A stretch of 64,000 nucleotides of DNA from Gymnorhina tibicen (Eukaryota; Chordata; Aves; Passeriformes; Artamidae): contig VXAZ01008167.1 in NCBI GenBank assembly GCA_013399875.1, forward strand, positions 1,513,404 to 1,577,403, written 5' to 3'. This document shows positions 63,920-64,000 of this stretch, piece by piece. How positions within the stretch are numbered: the stretch's first letter is position 1; the number at the start of each line of letters is the position of its first letter. The notes under the pieces were generated by a model, which was not told the DNA's origin, ran no database searches, and worked only from the letters and a program-made list of their open reading frames with translations. A program made the translations under genes and the position numbers.

Positions 63920-63996
63920 ATTTTATTTTATTTTATTTTATTTTATTTTATTTTATTTTATTTTATTTTATTTTATTTTATTTTATTTTATTTTAT
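63920..63996. repeat. (TTTTA)n pentanucleotide microsatellite, 15 copies
   Basis: Fifteen uninterrupted TTTTA units occupy 63921-63995. The window ends four bases later, so the downstream flank is not visible. The perfect array suggests a currently variable locus. Confidence 0.97.
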
Positions 63997-64000
63997 GATA

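Noticed and set aside
1..64000. tRNA, rRNA, snRNA, CRISPR, telomeric repeat and mitochondrial insertion
   Set aside because: Looked for characteristic words and repeat structure by eye and saw none; a covariance-model scan was not possible.

Overview
This 64 kb window looks like non-coding vertebrate DNA, almost certainly from a bird. The main evidence is the repeat content. At least nine CR1-type LINE fragments are recognisable, several ending in the diagnostic CR1 3' tail (variants of ATTCTATGATTCTATGA, with no poly-A tail). Two solo LTRs belong to endogenous retrovirus families of avian type and share the terminus TGTCCTGGTTYCAG. L1/Alu-type mammalian repeats were not seen, and there is no bacterial-style gene organisation. 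The sequence is AT-rich with short open frames throughout, as expected of intergenic or deep intronic DNA.

Layout. 1-3.5 kb: unique sequence with two short inverted repeats. 3.5-4.4 kb: an old antisense CR1 ORF2 fragment, an antisense CR1 3' end and an A-rich tract. 5.7-6.1 kb: a solo LTR on the minus strand. 8.4-8.7 and 11.4 kb: sense CR1 3' ends, with a homeobox-like AT-rich block containing a perfect hairpin near 10.3 kb between them. 15.4-16.0 kb: a well-preserved minus-strand solo LTR with an almost intact target-site duplication. 16.3 kb: a 20-bp tandem repeat. 17.0-17.6 kb: the best-preserved CR1 in the window. 17.6-37 kb: mostly unique AT-rich DNA with a 16-bp perfect hairpin (23.9 kb), two small CR1 pieces, a 31-bp tandem duplication and a (TC)n tract. 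37.1-37.3 kb: a CR1 3' end. 43.2-43.4 and 46.9-47.1 kb: ancient, highly diverged CR1 fragments. 45.4-46.1 kb: the longest open frame (220 codons), overlapping a GC-richer patch with a consensus splice donor on the opposite strand. 54.6 kb: another CR1 3' end. 60.1 kb: a possible 88-bp exon. 63.2 kb: a diverged tandem duplication. The window ends in a (TTTTA)n pentanucleotide microsatellite.

No protein-coding gene, tRNA, rRNA or CRISPR array could be supported. None of the long open frames encodes a family I recognise. The window therefore has no gene network to describe. Its content is a record of transposon insertions, simple repeats, and a few unexplained blocks (possible exons and possible conserved non-coding elements) that need alignment or RNA evidence. 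I did not find a convincing undescribed biological system.
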